From Pseudomonas sp. BN411 (lineage in GTDB: Bacteria; Pseudomonadota; Gammaproteobacteria; Pseudomonadales; Pseudomonadaceae): a stretch of DNA of 64,000 bases. The position numbers and the translations under genes are program-made. Below, piece by piece: positions 45,771 through 55,239 of this stretch (position 1 is its first letter; the number at the start of each line of letters is the position of its first letter). The notes beneath the pieces are model-generated. The model was not told where the DNA came from, did not search any database, and worked only from the letters and a program-made list of their open reading frames with translations. The stretch is taken from assembly GCF_029871235.1 (NCBI RefSeq), contig NZ_SSOM01000067.1, positions 310,001 through 374,000 on the forward strand, written 5' to 3'.

Positions 45771-46679
45771 ATGACTCTGCAGTACCCCACAATCGCCGAT
45801 TGCATCGGCCACACCCCGCTGGTGCGTTTGCAGCGCCTGGCTGGCGAAACCAGCAACACCCTCCTGGTCAAGCTTGAAGGCAACAACCCCGCCGGTTCGG
45901 TCAAGGATCGCCCGGCCCTGTCGATGATCACTCGCGCCGAACTGCGCGGTGACATCCAGCCCGGTGACACCCTGATCGAGGCCACTTCCGGCAACACCGG
46001 CATCGCCCTGGCCATGGCAGCAGCCATCAAGGGCTACAAGATGATGCTGATCATGCCGGACAACATGAGCGCCGAGCGCAAGGCCGCCATGACCGCCTAC
46101 GGCGCCGAGCTGATTCTGGTAAGCCGCGAAGAAGGCATGGAAGGGGCCCGCGACCTGGCCGAAAGCCTGCAGCGCGGTGGCCGTGGCAAGGTGCTGGACC
46201 AGTTCGCCAACGGCGACAACCCCGAAGCCCACTACGTCGGCACCGGCCCGGAAATCTGGCAGCAGACCCAGGGCACCATCACCCATTTCGTCAGCTCCAT
46301 GGGCACCACCGGCACCATCATGGGTGTGTCGCGCTACCTCAAGGAGCAGAACCCGGCGATCCAGATCGTCGGCCTGCAACCGCAGGAAGGCTCGGCCATT
46401 CCCGGCATCCGCCGCTGGCCCCAGGAATACCTGCCGAAGATCTACCAGGCCGAGCGCGTTGATCGCGTGGTCGACATGGCCCAGATCGAAGCTGAGGAAA
46501 CCATGCGCCGCCTGGCCCGCGAAGAAGGCATCTTCTGCGGCGTTTCCTCCGGTGGTGCGGTCGCAGCCATGCTGCGTCTGTCCCGCGAAGTGGAGAACGC
46601 CGTCATGGTGGCGATCATCTGCGACCGTGGCGATCGCTATCTATCCACCGGCATCTACGAAGACCCTGAACGGCTGTGA
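45771..46679 (+). CDS. cysM: Cysteine synthase B CysM
   Basis: PLP enzyme of 302 residues joining O-acetylserine with sulfide or thiosulfate. The PLP lysine is in NPAGSVKDRPAL (about residue 46), the phosphate loop in GTTGTIMG near 176-183, and the substrate loop is TSGNTG. The residues around GSAIPGIRRWPQEYLPKI fit the CysM rather than the CysK group. Confidence 0.95.
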   Translation: MTLQYPTIADCIGHTPLVRLQRLAGETSNTLLVKLEGNNPAGSVKDRPALSMITRAELRGDIQPGDTLIEATSGNTGIALAMAAAIKGYKMMLIMPDNMSAERKAAMTAYGAELILVSREEGMEGARDLAESLQRGGRGKVLDQFANGDNPEAHYVGTGPEIWQQTQGTITHFVSSMGTTGTIMGVSRYLKEQNPAIQIVGLQPQEGSAIPGIRRWPQEYLPKIYQAERVDRVVDMAQIEAEETMRRLAREEGIFCGVSSGGAVAAMLRLSREVENAVMVAIICDRGDRYLSTGIYEDPERL

Positions 46680-46814
46680 AGATATCTACTGCGCGTCCCG
46701 ATAGCTGCGTTGGGCGGTGCTCGCTCCTTGCCTATCCAAACGATATGTCTCGTCGCTGCGCTCCGTCCGCCTTGCTCTCGGGCCGCTCGTCACGATCTCT
46801 TCAGAGCGTTCACC

Positions 46815-48167
46815 ATGTCCCGGCGTAACACCGGCCTGCGCTTCCAGCCCAGCGGCGGAGCGCGGACCCCACAAGTCCCCGTAGGCAAGAAGCAGCGGCT
46901 GGTCATCGAGCGCCTGGCAAACGACGGACGAGGCATCGCTTTCATCGAAGGACGCACCTGGTTCGTTGCCGGGGCGCTGCCCGAGGAAGAGGTGGAGGCC
47001 CGTGTTCTTGCCGCCCGCAGCCAGGTGGTGGAAGCCCGTGCCGAGCGCGTGCTGAGTGCCAGCCCGATACGCCTGGTGCCGCCCTGCGCCCATGCCGGCC
47101 AATGCGGTGGCTGCACCCTGCAGCACCTGCCCCATGTCGAGCAACTTGCCCTGAAACAGCGCACCCTGGCCGAGCAGTTGACGCGCGTCGCCGACCTCCA
47201 GCCGCAGGAATGGGTGGCCCCACTTGTGGGGACCGATTTCGGTTATCGGCGCCGTGCTCGCATCGCTGTGCGCTGGGACGTCAAGGCGCGTCAGCTGGAC
47301 GTCGGCTTCCGCGCGGCTTCCAGCCAGGCGATTGTGGGGATCAAGGATTGCCTGGTGCTGGTACAGCCCTTGCAGTCGTTGATGCGTGCGTTGCCTGACG
47401 TGCTGAAGGAGATGGAAAAGCCGCAGGTAGTCGGCCACGTGGAGTTGTTCCACGGCACCGCGTCGGCGTTGCTGCTGCGTCATACCCAGCCCCTGAGCGA
47501 GGCCGACCTGCAGCGCCTGCGCGAATTCTGCGCAGCGCACCAGGCTCAGCTCTGGCTGCATGGCGAAGGCGAGCCCCATCCGGATCAGCCGGGCGCGCGC
47601 CTCGGCTTTCGCCTGGAGCAGTGGAGCCTGGAGCTTGAATATCGCCCCGGCGACTTCGTTCAGGTGAATGAGGCGGTCAACGAGGCGATGGTGGCGCAGG
47701 CGCTAGACTGGATGAAACCGCAGCCGGGCGAGCGGGTGCTGGATCTGTTTTGCGGGCTCGGCAACTTCGCCCTGCCGCTGGCGCGCCAGGTGCGCGAGGT
47801 GGTGGCGGTGGAAGGTGTCGAGGCCATGGTGCAACGGGCGCGCGGCAATGCCGCCGCCAATGGCCTGGATAATGTGCACTTCTTCCAGGCCGACCTGTCG
47901 AACCCCTTGGCCGATGCGCCCTGGGCCCGGCAGGGTTTCGATGCCGTGTTGCTCGATCCGCCGCGTGACGGCGCGTTCGAAGCCGTTCGGCAGATTGCTG
48001 CAACCGGTGCAAAACGAGTGGTCTATGTATCCTGCAACCCGTCGACCCTGGCGCGTGACAGTGCCGAACTGGTCAAGCAGGGATACCAGCTGAAGAAGGC
48101 CGGGATTCTCGACATGTTTCCTCAGACGGCCCATGTCGAGGCCATGGCGTTATTCGAGGCGGGCTAG
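46815..48167 (+). CDS. rlmD: 23S rRNA (uracil1939-C5)-methyltransferase RlmD
   Basis: SAM-dependent methyltransferase of 450 residues. N-terminal TRAM domain (about 25-80), 4Fe-4S cluster cysteines in [10 protein letters not shown] with a further Cys in IKDCLVL, then the catalytic domain with [24 protein letters not shown] and nucleophile Cys in [12 protein letters not shown]. The frame is open 35 codons upstream, but [12 protein letters not shown] is the expected start. relA follows 83 bases later. Confidence 0.95.
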   Translation: MSRRNTGLRFQPSGGARTPQVPVGKKQRLVIERLANDGRGIAFIEGRTWFVAGALPEEEVEARVLAARSQVVEARAERVLSASPIRLVPPCAHAGQCGGCTLQHLPHVEQLALKQRTLAEQLTRVADLQPQEWVAPLVGTDFGYRRRARIAVRWDVKARQLDVGFRAASSQAIVGIKDCLVLVQPLQSLMRALPDVLKEMEKPQVVGHVELFHGTASALLLRHTQPLSEADLQRLREFCAAHQAQLWLHGEGEPHPDQPGARLGFRLEQWSLELEYRPGDFVQVNEAVNEAMVAQALDWMKPQPGERVLDLFCGLGNFALPLARQVREVVAVEGVEAMVQRARGNAAANGLDNVHFFQADLSNPLADAPWARQGFDAVLLDPPRDGAFEAVRQIAATGAKRVVYVSCNPSTLARDSAELVKQGYQLKKAGILDMFPQTAHVEAMALFEAG

Positions 48168-48250
48168 GAAGCCCGCGTAATCCGACCGGCACGACAGAGG
48201 CTGGCGACAATTCGACGTGAGGGGTTCACGTCGTAGGGAAGGTAGGCAAG

Positions 48251-50497
48251 ATGGTACAGGTGAGAGCGCAACAGCCGGTCAATACAGACGGCAGCATCAA
48301 CCTCGAGGCGTGGCTGGACCATGTCATCAGCCTCGACCCGGTGCTCGATCGCGCGGTACTCAAAGAGGCATGCGAGTTCGCCCGCGACGCCGAGCAACAG
48401 GCCATCGCTGCGAAGAACAGCTGGGCCGAGGGTAATTCCAGTTTCCAGACGGGCCTCGAGATCGCCGAGATCCTCGCGGACCTGAAGCTGGATCAGGAAT
48501 CCCTGGTGGCCGCGGTGATCTACCGCGGCGTGCGCGAGGGCAAGATCCAGCTGCAAGCCGTGCAGCAGCGCTTCGGCGCGGTGGTGGCCAGGCTGATCGA
48601 AGGCGTGCTGCGCATGGCCGCCATCAGTGCCAGTCTCAATCCCCGCCATTCCATGGTTCTTGGCACCCAGGCGCAGGTGGAGAACCTGCGCAAGATGCTG
48701 GTGGCCATGGTCGATGACGTGCGCGTCGCCCTGATCAAGCTGGCCGAGCGTACCTGCGCCATCCGTGAGGTGAAGAACGCCGACGAGGAGAAGCGCCACC
48801 GCGTTGCCCGCGAGGTGTTCGACATCTACGCGCCGCTCGCCCACCGCCTCGGTATCGGCCATATCAAATGGGAGCTGGAGGACCTGTCCTTCCGCTACCT
48901 GGAGCCGGACCAGTACAAGCAGATCGCCAAGCTGCTCCACGAGCGCCGCCTCGACCGCGAGCAGTACATCGCCGACGTGATGAAGCAGCTGCGCGAGGAA
49001 CTGGCAGCAACCGGCGTCAAGGCCGACATCAGTGGCCGCGCCAAGCACATCTATTCCATCTGGCGGAAGATGCAGCGCAAGGGCCTGCAGTTCAGCCAGA
49101 TCTACGACGTGCGTGCGGTACGGGTGCTGGTGCCCGAGTTGCGCGATTGCTATACCGCGCTGGGTATCGTGCACACCCTCTGGCGGCACATTCCCAAGGA
49201 ATTCGACGACTACATCGCCAACCCCAAGGAGAACGGCTACCGCTCCCTGCACACGGCGGTGATCGGTCCGGACGGCAAGGTGCTGGAGGTGCAGATCCGC
49301 ACCCACGCCATGCACGAGGAAGCCGAACTCGGGGTCTGCGCCCACTGGCGCTACAAGGGCACCGACGTCAAGTCGAGCTCCGACCATTACGAAGAAAAGA
49401 TCGCCTGGCTGCGCCAGGTGCTCGAATGGCACGAGGAACTGGGCGATATCGGCGGCCTGGCCGAGCAGTTGCGGGTGGATATCGAGCCCGACCGGGTCTA
49501 CGTCTTCACCCCCGATGGCCACGCCATCGACCTGCCCAAGGGCGCCACGCCGCTGGATTTTGCCTACCGTGTGCACACCGAGATCGGCCACAACTGCCGG
49601 GGCGCCAAGGTCAACGGCCGCATCGTGCCGCTGAACTACGGGCTGCAGACCGGCGAGCAGGTGGAGATCATCACCGGCAAGCAGGGCGCGCCCAGCCGCG
49701 ACTGGCTCAACCCGAACCTGGGCTACATCACCACCTCCCGGGCGCGGGCGAAGATCGTCCACTGGTTCAAGCTGCAGGCCCGCGACCAGAACGTCGCCGC
49801 CGGTAAGGCCATGCTCGAGCGCGAACTGTCGCGACTGGCGTTGCCGCCGGTGGATTTCGAGAAGCTGGCCGAGAAGTGCAACCTGCGCACTGCCGAAGAC
49901 ATGCACGCGGCCCTGGGCGCCGGCGACCTGCGCCTGGCCCATGTGGTCAATTGCGCCCAGGCGCTGGTGGAGCCGGAGCGCGGTCACAGCGAGCAGTTGG
50001 AACTGATCCCGCGTAAGGCCTCCCACTACAAGCCGGGCAAGCGCGGCGACGTGCAGATCCAGGGCGTGGGCAACCTGCTCACGCAGATGGCCGGCTGCTG
50101 CCAACCGCTGCCGGGGGACCCTATCGTGGGTTACATCACCCTCGGCCGTGGCGTCAGCATCCACCGCCAGGACTGCCCTTCGGCGCTGCAACTGGCCGGC
50201 CGCGAGCCGGAGCGGATGATCCAGGTCAGCTGGGGTCCGGTGCCGGTGCAGACCTATCCGGTGGACATCATCATCCGTGCCTACGACCGTTCCGGCCTGC
50301 TGCGTGACGTCTCCCAGGTGCTGCTCAACGAGCGCATCAACGTGCTGGCGGTTAATACCCGCTCGAACAAGGAAGACAACACTGCCGCCATGTTGCTGAC
50401 CATCGAAATCCCTGGTCTGGATGCGCTGGGTCGCCTGTTGGCCAGGATTTCCCAGCTGCCGAATATCATCGAAGCCCGCCGCAACCGGGCTGCCTGA
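48251..50497 (+). CDS. relA: (p)ppGpp synthetase RelA
   Basis: Ribosome-associated stringent-response enzyme of 748 residues making (p)ppGpp from ATP and GTP/GDP. Order: inactive HD-type hydrolase region (first ~200 residues; the metal-binding HD pair is missing), synthetase domain (about 230-360), TGS domain (about 410-470, DRVYVFTPDGHAIDLPKG), a cysteine-containing region (AGCCQPLPGD) and a C-terminal ACT/RRM domain (about 668-745). The missing hydrolase residues distinguish it from SpoT. mazG follows after a short repeat, the classical relA-mazG order. Confidence 0.96.
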   Translation: MVQVRAQQPVNTDGSINLEAWLDHVISLDPVLDRAVLKEACEFARDAEQQAIAAKNSWAEGNSSFQTGLEIAEILADLKLDQESLVAAVIYRGVREGKIQLQAVQQRFGAVVARLIEGVLRMAAISASLNPRHSMVLGTQAQVENLRKMLVAMVDDVRVALIKLAERTCAIREVKNADEEKRHRVAREVFDIYAPLAHRLGIGHIKWELEDLSFRYLEPDQYKQIAKLLHERRLDREQYIADVMKQLREELAATGVKADISGRAKHIYSIWRKMQRKGLQFSQIYDVRAVRVLVPELRDCYTALGIVHTLWRHIPKEFDDYIANPKENGYRSLHTAVIGPDGKVLEVQIRTHAMHEEAELGVCAHWRYKGTDVKSSSDHYEEKIAWLRQVLEWHEELGDIGGLAEQLRVDIEPDRVYVFTPDGHAIDLPKGATPLDFAYRVHTEIGHNCRGAKVNGRIVPLNYGLQTGEQVEIITGKQGAPSRDWLNPNLGYITTSRARAKIVHWFKLQARDQNVAAGKAMLERELSRLALPPVDFEKLAEKCNLRTAEDMHAALGAGDLRLAHVVNCAQALVEPERGHSEQLELIPRKASHYKPGKRGDVQIQGVGNLLTQMAGCCQPLPGDPIVGYITLGRGVSIHRQDCPSALQLAGREPERMIQVSWGPVPVQTYPVDIIIRAYDRSGLLRDVSQVLLNERINVLAVNTRSNKEDNTAAMLLTIEIPGLDALGRLLARISQLPNIIEARRNRAA

Positions 50498-50498
50498 T

Positions 50499-50566
50499 GT
50501 AGGTTGGTCCGAGCCTGCGAGGCCCAACGCCCATGTTGGGCTTCGCTCCGCTCTGCACCAACCTAC
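50499..50566. repeat. GTAGGTTGG-type palindromic repeat
   Basis: Perfect 10-base outer arms (50499-50508 and 50557-50566) around an inner stem GCCCAAC / GTTGGGC, in the relA-mazG gap. Same family as 19431-19514. Confidence 0.8.
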
Positions 50567-50590
50567 TGATGATCCCTACAGGATTCCGTC

Positions 50591-51421
50591 ATGTACCAAC
50601 TCAACGACCTGCTGCACCTCATGGCCCGCTTGCGCGACCCGCAGTACGGCTGCCCCTGGGATCTCAAGCAGGACTACGCCAGCATCGTTCCGCACACGAT
50701 CGAGGAAGCCTACGAGGTGGCCGACGCCATCGAGCGGGGCGACTTCGACCATCTGCCCGGTGAGCTCGGCGACCTGTTGTTCCAGGTGGTGTATTACAGC
50801 CAGTTGGCGAAGGAGGAGGGGCGCTTCGAGTTTGCCGGCGTGGTGGATGCCATCACCCGCAAGCTGGTCCGCCGTCATCCCCATGTCTTTCCCGACGGCG
50901 ACCTCTACGGCGCCCCGGACATGGCCCGCCTGGAAGAAGCCGCGATCAAGCAGCGCTGGGAGGAGATCAAGGCCGAGGAGCGTGCCGAAAAGGCAGCCGC
51001 GCCTGAGCAGCTTTCCCTGCTGGACGACGTGCCCACGGCGCTGCCGGCCTTGAGCCGAGCCGCCAAGCTGCAGAAGCGTGCCGCCCAGGTGGGCTTCGAC
51101 TGGCCCGAGGCGTTGCCGGTGATCGACAAGCTGCGCGAGGAGCTGGACGAGGTGCTGGAGGCCATGAGCGAGAACGACCCGCAGGCCATCGCCGATGAGG
51201 TGGGTGACCTGCTGTTCGTGGTGGTCAACCTGGCCCGCCACCTCAAGGTCGATCCGGAAACTGCGTTGCGCAGCGCCAATGGCAAGTTCGAGCGGCGCTT
51301 CCGCTTTATCGAACAGGCATTGCGCGAAGCGGGCCGTCCCATTGAAGATTGCACCCTGGAAGAACTGGATGCCCTCTGGGGCGAAGCCAAGAAACAGGAA
51401 AAACTCAGCCTTGGCTGTTAA
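50591..51421 (+). CDS. mazG: Nucleoside triphosphate pyrophosphohydrolase MazG
   Basis: Protein of 276 residues with two MazG all-helical domains. The catalytic acidic motifs are EEAYEVADAIE with ELGDLLFQVVYYSQ in the first and EELDEVLEAM with EVGDLLFVVVNLAR in the second. It hydrolyses NTPs to NMP and pyrophosphate and in E. coli lowers ppGpp effects during starvation, consistent with its place behind relA. Confidence 0.95.
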   Translation: MYQLNDLLHLMARLRDPQYGCPWDLKQDYASIVPHTIEEAYEVADAIERGDFDHLPGELGDLLFQVVYYSQLAKEEGRFEFAGVVDAITRKLVRRHPHVFPDGDLYGAPDMARLEEAAIKQRWEEIKAEERAEKAAAPEQLSLLDDVPTALPALSRAAKLQKRAAQVGFDWPEALPVIDKLREELDEVLEAMSENDPQAIADEVGDLLFVVVNLARHLKVDPETALRSANGKFERRFRFIEQALREAGRPIEDCTLEELDALWGEAKKQEKLSLGC

Positions 51422-51442
51422 TTCGAGAGATTGAACCCCGTC

Positions 51443-51982
51443 ATGAGCCTTTCCCTCCGCGACCAGCTGCTGAAAGCCGGGCTGGTGAACGAAAAGCAGG
51501 TCAAGCAGGCCGGCAAGCAACAGCAGAAACAACAGCGCCTGGAGAAGAAGAACCAGGTCGAGAAGGACGACAGCCTGCGTCAGGCAGCCTTGCAGGCCCA
51601 GGCCGAGAAGGCCTCCCGCGACCAGGAGCTGAACCGTCAGCAGCAGGAAAAGGCCGATCAAAAGGCCAGGGCTGCGCAGATCAAGCAACTGATCGAAAGC
51701 TCCCGCCTGCCGAAGCTGACCACGGACGACTACTACAACTTCGTCGACGAGAAGAAGGTCAAGCGCCTGGCCGTCAACGCCATGATGCGCGACAAGCTGA
51801 GCCGCGGCTCCCTTGCTATCGTCCGCCACGGTGGCGGCTACGAGGTGATCCCGCGTGATGCGGCCCTGCGCATCCAGGAGCGCGATCCTCGTCGCGTCGT
51901 GTTGCTCAATACCCAGGTGGAAGAGCCGGATGCCGACGATCCGTACGCGGCCTACAAGGTGCCGGACGACCTGATGTGGTGA
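51443..51982 (+). CDS. DUF2058 (YaiL-like) protein
   Basis: Protein of 179 residues, soluble, very rich in Lys, Gln and Glu between residues 15 and 75 (long basic helix), followed by a compact domain (from about residue 85) ending DPYAAYKVPDDLMW. This fits the DUF2058 family found beside relA-mazG in pseudomonads. Its basic helix suggests RNA or ribosome contact, but the role is unknown. It starts 21 bases after mazG. Confidence 0.85.
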   Translation: MSLSLRDQLLKAGLVNEKQVKQAGKQQQKQQRLEKKNQVEKDDSLRQAALQAQAEKASRDQELNRQQQEKADQKARAAQIKQLIESSRLPKLTTDDYYNFVDEKKVKRLAVNAMMRDKLSRGSLAIVRHGGGYEVIPRDAALRIQERDPRRVVLLNTQVEEPDADDPYAAYKVPDDLMW

Positions 51983-51990
51983 TGTAAAGA

Positions 51991-52016
51991 AACCGGGCCT
52001 TGGCCCGGTTTTCTTT
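51991..52016 (+). terminator. Terminator of the mazG-DUF2058 unit
   Basis: Stem AACCGGGCC / GGCCCGGTT followed by TTCTTTT. Confidence 0.9.
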
Positions 52017-52049
52017 TGGGTGTCGCTGAGAGTCCTGTAGCAGCCTATG

Positions 52050-52089
52050 GCAGGACTTCGTCCTGCATGGCGAATGAATTCGCCCCTAC
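52050..52089. repeat. Single REP of the GGCGAATGAATTCGCCCCTA family
   Basis: A hairpin GCAGGAC-TTC-GTCCTGC (52050-52066) is followed by a REP arm (52068-52089) identical over 22 bases to the right arm of the REPIN at 28375-28470. Confidence 0.8.
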
Positions 52090-52125
52090 AGTTTCAGTCC
52101 GTATCCCGCGTGAAATACGTGGCAC

Positions 52126-52401
52126 TCAGCAGATCTGATTTCCCAGCAACACCCGCCCGAAACTCGCCCCTTCCGTCAGCGGCGTGATCGCCGTGATCTG
52201 GTCCAGGCGCAAGCGTTCCTGGCCGCCCTCGTTCTGCACGATGAGGAACTCTTCCTTGTCCGGCGTCGTCAGGGTGGTCATGGCGCGGGCATCGAGGCGG
52301 GCGCCGCCGGCCAGTTCGATATGCAACTGGTAGCGATGCAGGCAGGCGATCTCGATGTAGTCGTAGAGGTCGCAGGAAAGCGGCAGGTATTCCTCGGACA
52401 T
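52126..52401 (-). CDS. rof: Rho-binding antiterminator Rof (YaeO family)
   Basis: Protein of 91 residues. Its pattern YLPLSCDLYDYIEIACLH, then LDARAMTTL and LRLDQITAI closely follows E. coli YaeO/Rof (YQPINCDDYDNLELACQH; LRLDKITSF). Rof binds Rho near the primary RNA site and lowers Rho-dependent termination. The start MSEEYLPL has AGAGG upstream; a frame open 23 codons further is not used. Single gene, divergent from nothing and facing the DUF2058 unit. Confidence 0.85.
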   Translation of the reverse strand: MSEEYLPLSCDLYDYIEIACLHRYQLHIELAGGARLDARAMTTLTTPDKEEFLIVQNEGGQERLRLDQITAITPLTEGASFGRVLLGNQIC

Positions 52402-52534
52402 GGCGGTTTCCTCTGCGGCGTGTCGGATGTTCAGCATAGGCGTTGTCGGCGCGCCTTGGCCTTCTCTCAAGTATCAGCCTGTTTCGCCTCTCCGGGGCCC
52501 CACCTTGGTTCGGCAGGCTTTCCTGCAGGCACAA

Positions 52535-52556
52535 AAAACCGGGCGCTTGGCCCGGT
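52535..52556 (-). terminator. Terminator of the purMN/DUF3108 unit
   Basis: Stem ACCGGG / CCCGGT with a 7-base loop and an A run on the left, which reads as T run on the minus strand. Confidence 0.8.
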
Positions 52557-52574
52557 TCTTCGTGGGGGGAGGTG

Positions 52575-53291
52575 TTACTCCGGCAGGCCTTGCACAGGCT
52601 TGCCGTTCACCGAGCCCTCTTTGAGCATGATCTGGTATTCCTTGCCGTCCTTCTCCACCTGGTGCAGGCGGACCAGCAGGTAGTCCCAGTCCTTGGCGAA
52701 CCAGAGGACGGTCTTGCGGCTGCTCTGGGTGGGATCGCGCACACGCTCGACCTTGATGGCATCCACCAGGCCGGCCTTGGTGCGCACGCGCTCCTCGCCC
52801 AGCACACGGAAGTCATAGGTCTCGACCTCGTCGCCGTCGATCACCTGGTAGCTCATGCTCTTCTTGCCGTCGGCGACGTCATGTTGGAGCACCAACTGGT
52901 AGGTGGATTTGTCTTGCATGCCGCGGTTCAGGGGCAGACGCACCTGGTTGCCGCGGTCATTGCCGATGATCTGCTTCTGGGCCCAGTCGAAATCGAACTC
53001 CACCTGCTTGCTCTTGCCCAGGCCGCTACGGCTGAAGCGGTAGGTCAGGGGCAGGAAGGCATTGCTCTCGACGCGGAAGGTGCTCACTTCGCTCAGGCTG
53101 GCCACCAGCATGGAGGCTTCGAAGTCCAGTTCCCAACGGCCATTGTCGAGCTGTTTGAGGCTGCGACCGGCAGTGCCGCTGACGGGCAGCTGTTTCCAGT
53201 CGGCGGTGTAGCTGGCCTCGAAGGGTTTCAGCTCAGCCGCGACAGTGGGCAGGGTGAAAAGGGCGAGGAGCAACAACAAGGCACGACGCAT
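52575..53291 (-). CDS. DUF3108 periplasmic protein
   Basis: Protein of 238 residues with a signal peptide (MRRALLLLLALFTLPTVAA) and a beta-rich mature part beginning FEASYTADWKQLPVSG, the DUF3108 opening motif. It lies 11 bases behind purN, so it is probably in the purM-purN transcript, as in other pseudomonads. Function unknown; the fold resembles envelope lipid- or glycan-binding beta proteins. Confidence 0.85.
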   Translation of the reverse strand: MRRALLLLLALFTLPTVAAELKPFEASYTADWKQLPVSGTAGRSLKQLDNGRWELDFEASMLVASLSEVSTFRVESNAFLPLTYRFSRSGLGKSKQVEFDFDWAQKQIIGNDRGNQVRLPLNRGMQDKSTYQLVLQHDVADGKKSMSYQVIDGDEVETYDFRVLGEERVRTKAGLVDAIKVERVRDPTQSSRKTVLWFAKDWDYLLVRLHQVEKDGKEYQIMLKEGSVNGKPVQGLPE

Positions 53292-53302
53292 TGGCGAATC
53301 TC

Positions 53303-53953
53303 CTAGTTACGCAGTTGTTGCCCCGAAGGGGGCAACGCTTGTCCATCCAGTTCGGCGCCGTTCTGGCCCAGACGCAGTCTGCCTTCGGCAAACCAGCGCA
53401 TGGCCAGCGGATAAATGCGGTGTTCCTGTACATGAACCCGCTGTGCCAGGCTTTCCGGCGTGTCGTCCGACTCTACCGGGATCAAGGCCTGTACCACCAG
53501 AGGGCCGCCATCGAGTTCTTCGGTGACGAAGTGCACGCTGCAGCCATGCTCGGAATCGCCGGCTTCCAGCGCGCGCTGGTGGGTGTGCAGGCCCTTGTAC
53601 TTCGGCAACAGCGAGGGATGAATGTTCAGCAGGCGTCCCTGGTAGTGGCGCACGAAGCCGGGCGTGAGGATTCGCATGAATCCCGCCAGCACTACCAGTT
53701 GCGGTTTGTAGGCATCGATGACTTCGATCAGGGCGGCGTCGAAGGCCTCGCGATCGGCGTAGGCCTTGTGGTCCAGTACGCGGGTATCGATGCCAGCCTT
53801 CCTGGCCCGCTCCAGCCCGAAGGCATCGGCGCGGTTGGAAATCACCGCGCGGATACGGGCCGGATGGTCGTCGCCGGTGATGCTGTCGATCAGCGCCTGC
53901 AGGTTGCTGCCAGAGCCGGAGATCAGCACCACCACATCACAGCGTGCGGCCAT
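53303..53953 (-). CDS. purN: Phosphoribosylglycinamide formyltransferase PurN
   Basis: Third step of purine synthesis, transferring formyl from 10-formyltetrahydrofolate to GAR; 216 residues. The phosphate-binding loop is GSGSNLQALID (about 11-21), the catalytic region NIHPSLLPKYKGLHTH with Asn and His, and the Asp in EELDGGPLV. Its ATG overlaps the purM stop by one base (TGATG), so translation is coupled. Confidence 0.96.
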   Translation of the reverse strand: MAARCDVVVLISGSGSNLQALIDSITGDDHPARIRAVISNRADAFGLERARKAGIDTRVLDHKAYADREAFDAALIEVIDAYKPQLVVLAGFMRILTPGFVRHYQGRLLNIHPSLLPKYKGLHTHQRALEAGDSEHGCSVHFVTEELDGGPLVVQALIPVESDDTPESLAQRVHVQEHRIYPLAMRWFAEGRLRLGQNGAELDGQALPPSGQQLRN

Positions 53954-55011
53954 CAGTGGCCCTTCAGGTTGTTCAGTACGACGCGCTGGGCACCTTCGGC
54001 GGCTGCGGCGATTTCACCGATGACCCAGGGCTGCTCGCCGGCGGCGCGCAGGACCTTGAGCGCGGCTTCGGCCTGCTCCGGTGCAACGCAGATGACCATG
54101 CCCACGCCGCAGTTCAGTACGCGGTGCATTTCGGTTTCGTCGACGTTGCCTTGTTCCTGCAGCCAGTCGAAGACCGCCGGACGCTGCCAGCTGGCGACAT
54201 CGATCACGGCCTGGGCGTTGTCCGGCAGGACGCGCGGGATGTTGTCCAGCAGGCCGCCGCCAGTGATGTGGGCCATGGCCTTCACCGCGCCGGTTTCCTT
54301 GATCAGCTGCAGCAGCGGCTTGACGTAGATGCGGGTCGGGGCCATCAGCAGATCGGCCAGGGGCTTGCCGTCGAGTTGGACCTGCTCGATATCGACGCCG
54401 CTGACTTCGATGATCTTGCGGATCAGCGAGTAGCCGTTGGAGTGCGGACCGGAGGAGGGCAGGGCGATCAGGGTGTCGCCGGTACGAACCTTGGAACCGT
54501 CGATGATCTCGGCTTTTTCCACTACGCCGACACAGAAGCCGGCCAGGTCGTAGTCTTCGCCTTCGTACATGCCGGGCATTTCGGCAGTCTCGCCGCCCAC
54601 CAGGGAGCAGCCGGCCAGTTCGCAGCCGGCGCCGATGCCGGTGACCACAGTGGCGGCCACGTCAACATTGAGCTTGCCGGTGGCGTAGTAGTCGAGGAAG
54701 AACAGCGGCTCGGCGCCGCAGACCACCAGGTCGTTCACGCACATGGCGACCAGGTCCTGGCCGATGCTGTCGTGCTTGTTCAGGTTCAGTGCCAGGCGCA
54801 GCTTGGTGCCGACGCCGTCGGTGCCGGACACCAGGACCGGCTGCTTGTAGCCGGCCGGGATCTCGCAGAGGGCGCCGAAGCCACCCAGGCCGCCCATCAC
54901 TTCCGGGCGCGCGGTGCGCTTGGCCACGCCTTTGATGCGTTCGACCAGGGCTTCACCAGCGTCGATGTCTACACCGGCGTCCTTGTAGCTCAGGGAGGGT
55001 TGCTTGCTCAT
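53953..55011 (-). CDS. purM: Phosphoribosylformylglycinamidine cyclo-ligase PurM
   Basis: AIR synthetase of 352 residues, fifth step of purine synthesis. It shows [36 protein letters not shown] and the glycine-rich [11 protein letters not shown] block. The start [11 protein letters not shown] is chosen; the frame stays open 82 codons upstream but overlaps the divergent promoter region. Operon purM-purN. Confidence 0.96.
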   Translation of the reverse strand: MSKQPSLSYKDAGVDIDAGEALVERIKGVAKRTARPEVMGGLGGFGALCEIPAGYKQPVLVSGTDGVGTKLRLALNLNKHDSIGQDLVAMCVNDLVVCGAEPLFFLDYYATGKLNVDVAATVVTGIGAGCELAGCSLVGGETAEMPGMYEGEDYDLAGFCVGVVEKAEIIDGSKVRTGDTLIALPSSGPHSNGYSLIRKIIEVSGVDIEQVQLDGKPLADLLMAPTRIYVKPLLQLIKETGAVKAMAHITGGGLLDNIPRVLPDNAQAVIDVASWQRPAVFDWLQEQGNVDETEMHRVLNCGVGMVICVAPEQAEAALKVLRAAGEQPWVIGEIAAAAEGAQRVVLNNLKGH

Positions 55012-55239
55012 AAATCCAGGCCTATAGGGGGAAATTCGAGGATCGACCGGCAAGTCTGGCTGCCGGTTTGCGAAGGCGCGCGATTTTATCAGGCTTGCCC
55101 GGTAGCGGCCATCGGCAGCGGTCGGCCCTGGTGAAAAGAACCAGAAAACACGCGCGTTGCCCCGGGGCAGACGGCTGATTAAGGTATAGCCCTTCGATTG
55201 CGGCCTATGCTGCACCTGTTTTCTTACAGAGATTCCGCC

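Noticed and set aside
48164-50527. 787-codon open frame opposite relA
   Set aside because: Spans the whole relA gene and its flanks, with no recognisable domain.
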